A stretch of DNA of 64,000 nucleotides from Chlamydomonas reinhardtii (Eukaryota > Chlorophyta > Chlorophyceae > Chlamydomonadales > Chlamydomonadaceae), in NCBI RefSeq assembly GCF_000002595.2, contig NC_057009.1, positions 1,095,868 to 1,159,867 of the forward strand. Direction: 5' to 3'. Of this stretch, positions 60,701 to 64,000 are shown one piece after another (positions within the stretch are counted from its first letter, which is position 1; every line of letters begins with the position of its first letter). Below the pieces are notes generated by a model that saw only the letters and a list, made by a program, of their open reading frames with translations, searched no databases and was not told the origin of the DNA. Both the position numbers and the translations under genes were made by a program.

Positions 60701-61376
60701 TGCGGCTGTCCATACATTGCGACGGCAGCCTCGCCTTTTGTGACTTGGCACGCGCCGTTGCACAGGCGTTTTCTATGTCGCGGACCCAGGACCATCCAAA
60801 GCGACAACTAACCAGGTCGTAGTTCATAACCATACAACAGGACTCCAATCCTGCGCTCCGATGCGCCGAAAATCACTGTCACCGTGCTTGACACGGTGTC
60901 ACACGACGGTAACTTTCCCAGCAGCCATCAAGAGCCCAGCGCGCATGCCAGGTTCGCACACAACACAATCTCTGGAACCTTCAGCTTTCCATGATGCGGA
61001 AAACGCAAAACTACTTCTTCAACGGCGCCGCCTTTGCCCGATCAAGCATCGCGCACCCACCACAACAGTACCGGTCAAAGACCGCGAACATTAATTATAT
61101 AAATGAATCTCTGCAAGCACTCCCGAGCAGCTGTTCGGATTTGGGCATGGAAAGGGCGTACGGGCAGCGCCACAAGTACCAGCACCGCTGGCGCCCGTCG
61201 TTTTCGGTCCTAGTATCCCAGTTGCTATTGCTGTCCTCAGCCGATGGCAGCTTCCGTGGTATTGTTGTTGCTGGCGTGTTTGTCAGTGACTAGTAGGAGC
61301 TCATGCAGACCGAATCATTTCAACGCCAACGCGGCCTTGACGTGCCGCCACTTCCACAGGGGCCCTTGATGCCACA
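57703..61376. other. Long intergenic region, no gene recognised
   Basis: About 3.7 kb. It contains a 15-G run (58012-58026), a 40-bp motif present three times (58284-58324, 58405-58430, 58551-58592) and several open frames of 100-210 codons without family motifs. The 3' UTR of the minus-strand gene at 61377 should lie in its right part; the nearest minus-strand TGTAA I found is at 59757-59753. Confidence 0.5.
58012..58026. repeat. 15-G homopolymer
   Basis: Fifteen consecutive G on the plus strand, followed within 40 bp by further G and C runs. It could form a quadruplex; length errors in assembly are likely here. Confidence 0.85.
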
Positions 61377-64000
61377 TCACGCGTCAGCACCGCACTCTGC
61401 CTCCGCGGCCGCCTCTGCCTCCGCAGCCAGCTGCGCCCCGCCTGTCGGGCTCACAGACGAACCAGCGGCGCTGAACAGGCCCTTGCTGCTGCTGCCGAGG
61501 GTTGTCAGAGTGGCAGCGGTGCCCAGCGTCGCAGTGCTTGTTGCAGAGTGCGACGCGCGTGTGTCCTCACCAGCGGCGGCGTCAGCCGCCAAAGCCGCGG
61601 CAGAGGCAGCGGCATTGTTGGAATCGGATGACCCCGAGGGCAGTTGGACGTCCATCAACACCGCAGCGGCAGCGAAGAAGTCTTCCGGGCTGCTGAAGGC
61701 GAAGGCGCGCATGTCAGGCGCGCCGTGGCTGAGCGGCATGACCACCGCCGCCGCCGCGGTCTTTATTTTGGGCACGTAGGCGCCGACCGAGCCCGCGGCG
61801 GGTGAGGCGGCGGCTGGGGCGGCGGTGGACTTGGCCGCGGCAGCAGCGGCGCGGTCTGCGACTGCGCGGGGAGACACAACGGTGGTGGTCGTGGTGGTGG
61901 TGGTGGTGGTGATGCCGGCGCTTCCTGTGTTGGGGTCGAGGAAGCGGCGAATGCAGCTGGGGCCCGAACCGGCACCCGGCGTGCCGCACAGCTGCGCTGC
62001 CGAGGAGAAGGAGGATTGTGCCGCTGCGGCACCCGCCGTCGCGAAGCCGCTGGGGCTGACGGCGAGCCCGGCGGCGCCGCCACCGCTGGAGCGGTTCGCC
62101 GCTAACAGCGCCGCCAGCGACACCGCCGTCTGGTGGTTGTTGGGGCTGGCACTGACGGAGGCGCCGTGGGAGGAGTTGGCAGACATCAACACAAGAAAGT
62201 CGTTTGGGCCCGACAGCCCGCCATCGCCGCCGCCGCTGGCTCCAGTCGGCATGCCGCCAACCTGGCCCTTGCCGCCACCCGCGGTGGTGAGGTGCGTGTA
62301 CATGCTCGCGCCAGTGCCAGCGCCGCCGCAGCTGCCGACAAAGCCGCTCAGGCCGCTGCTGTAGTACCCGCAGCCGCCGCTGACGCTGCCGCCGACGTGT
62401 GCCGCCGCCACAGCTGCGGCCGCCAACGACACTTGCTCTTCCGCAAACTCGAACAGCGTCGAGTCCTGACGCGTCATGGTCGAGGAGGACACGGGCCCGC
62501 CGCCGCCGCCGCCAGCTGCGACGGCGCCGCTGAGGCCGCCACCCGCGGCGGTCGCCGCCGGCAAGGACAACGAGATGGACGTGACAGAGCCCACCGGCCG
62601 GACCTTGTGGATGGCCGGCAGGCTGTTGAGGATGGAGAGGGAGGACAGCGACACGCCACGCGTGGGAGTGGACGCAGCGAGCCCGACAGAGGAGGAGCTG
62701 GAACCAACGGTGGGGCTGGCGGCGCAGCCTTGGGCGGCGTGACCGTTATTTCCGGTGACGGCGTGGCCGTTCATGCCACCGTTGGTGTGTCTGCCGGCGG
62801 CGGCCTGCTGCACGGCGCGCGCGGCGCTGGCGGCGTGGACGGTGGCTGCGTGCACACTGGCGGCAGCGGCGTGTGCAGCGGCCTCGAGGGAGGCACTGCT
62901 CAGCGCGCGGTCGAGCTGGTGGAGTGTGCATGAGTCCAGGGAGGACAGGCGGTTCAGGCCGAACACGGCGGCCGCGCCAAAGCTGCTTCGCGACAGCTCC
63001 ATGATGTTCACGGCGCTGCTGCTGCCGGCGCCGGCCGAGGTGGCGGCGCCGCCCAAAGAGGCGCTGACGGACGTCAGGCCGCTGGCGGACGGAGGGGTGG
63101 CGGGGGCAACGCCGCCGGAGAGGTTCAGGCCGTTGCCGGTGACAGGGCCACTGAGGGGCGTGTTGGCGTCGATCTCGGAGCGCGGTGTGAGCGGCAGCGC
63201 CCCCATGCTGTCCAGCACTGACAGCATCTGCGCGTCAGGGGACACCGGACACGGAGTGCGGTACTCAACACGTAATTGCCTCAAGGTATCGCCTTGCACT
63301 CATTGTGTCAAGCCCGAGCCACTGCCGGACGCCGTCACTGCCCGCCATCCACAAGCCCGAGCCACTCACCGACATCAGTGTCCCCGCTTCCTTGCTCTGG
63401 CTCCGCAGTAGCCGGCCGCCCCACACGCGCTTCTCGATGGGCTCGCCGCCGCGGCCGCCATGCTGCTTGGCCTCCGCCGCTTCGCCCAGCCCCACCTCGC
63501 ACAGTCCCGGCAGCGCTGAAAACAGGTTGCGTGCGCTCTGCGTCCAGCGCTGTGCGCCGGAGGAGCCCAGCATCTGCGGCGCGTCCAGGCGGTTGACGGC
63601 GCCGTGAACCGTTAGCAAGATGCGGGCGGGCGCGCACACACTGTCCGCGCACTTTGCCGAGCCTATGCAACTGCATGGAGATGGACTTACTGGCAGCCGC
63701 ACAGCTGCCAGTGTACCGCCACATCGCGGGCTCCTTTCCGAAACCCCACTTCTGCCCTAGCCTGCTCACCGCGTTGCTGGCCGACTTGGCGGTGACGTAG
63801 GGCGAGGAGGCGTTGCTCAGCGTGGTCCCCAGCGCCGACGGCGCCGTGCCTACCACCATGGGCTCACCCGACACCATTAGGAACGGAGCCGGCGAGGAGC
63901 CAGGCCCGTGGCTGGAGCAGTCCGTGTAGGTGGATGAGGTGGCGGAGCGCCTGCCGAGCCGAACGCGCCAGTCGGTCTTGCCCGCTGCCACCCCCGCGCG
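61377..64000 (-). CDS. Unrecognised large Ala/Gly/Ser-rich protein, C-terminal part (gene continues beyond window)
   Basis: Three exon parts visible on the minus strand: 64000 to about 63769, about 63642-63370, and 63227-61377 (TGA). The last junction is phase-consistent (donor TCG|GTGAGT, acceptor GCGCAG|ATG). The middle exon's 5' edge is less sure: the acceptor GCAAAG|TGC fits the phase. The upstream parts contain ordered sequence (ARILLTVHGAVNRLDAP, RNLFSALPGLCEVGLGEA, EKRVWGGRLLRSQSKEAG), whereas the last 617 residues are mostly low complexity with a poly-Thr run and one ordered island (MRAFAFSSPEDFFAAAAVL). Such architecture is common in large algal signalling proteins, but no kinase, cyclase or PAS motif is visible here, so I name no function. 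Confidence 0.55.

Overview
The window looks like nuclear DNA of a green alga, almost certainly Chlamydomonas reinhardtii or a very close relative. The signs are high GC, short GC-rich exons cut by many GT-AG introns, TGTAA poly(A) signals, long alanine, glycine, serine and glutamine tracts, and a recognisable gene order: the plastid acyl-ACP thioesterase FAT1, the chloroplast sulfate-binding protein, a starch synthase and ribosomal protein eL43. From memory these lie together on chromosome 6. All gene models were built by hand from splice sites and reading-frame phase; no search was run.

Layout. 1-10472 (minus): a large gene, cut by the window edge, with about 30 exons, joining a TM0106-type RecB-like nuclease to a DNA2/NAM7-type SF1 helicase. 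It diverges from FAT1 (11668-15185, plus). 16.3-34.9 kb is a tandem array of a small five-exon gene with a transit-peptide-like start and a SAND-like domain. It has three recognisable copies (A, B, C) plus a decayed fragment upstream. Copies B and C lie in near-identical units of about 3.4 kb. Copy C carries three insertions: a 5.6 kb Dualen/RandI-like LINE flanked by 676-bp direct repeats, a putative tRNA-derived SINE, and a 3' fragment of an L1-like LINE.

35.5-38.7 kb (plus) is the chloroplast sulfate-binding protein gene and 39.9-45.7 kb (plus) a starch synthase swollen by low-complexity inserts. 48.3-51.8 kb (minus) encodes a parallel beta-helix repeat protein, divergent from RPL37A (52.75-54.84 kb, plus). 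55.7-57.7 kb is a second 3' fragment of the same L1-like family, interrupted by a solo-LTR-like element. The rest, to 61.4 kb, is intergenic sequence with a 15-G run and a dispersed 40-bp motif. The right edge holds the 3' part of an unrecognised low-complexity gene (61.4-64 kb, minus).

Functionally, several genes serve the plastid: FAT1 ends fatty-acid synthesis, the sulfate-binding protein feeds the envelope sulfate transporter, the starch synthase builds starch, and the SAND-like array has plastid- or mitochondrion-like N termini. There is no operon logic. The organisation is two divergent gene pairs plus a young array that has collected mobile elements.
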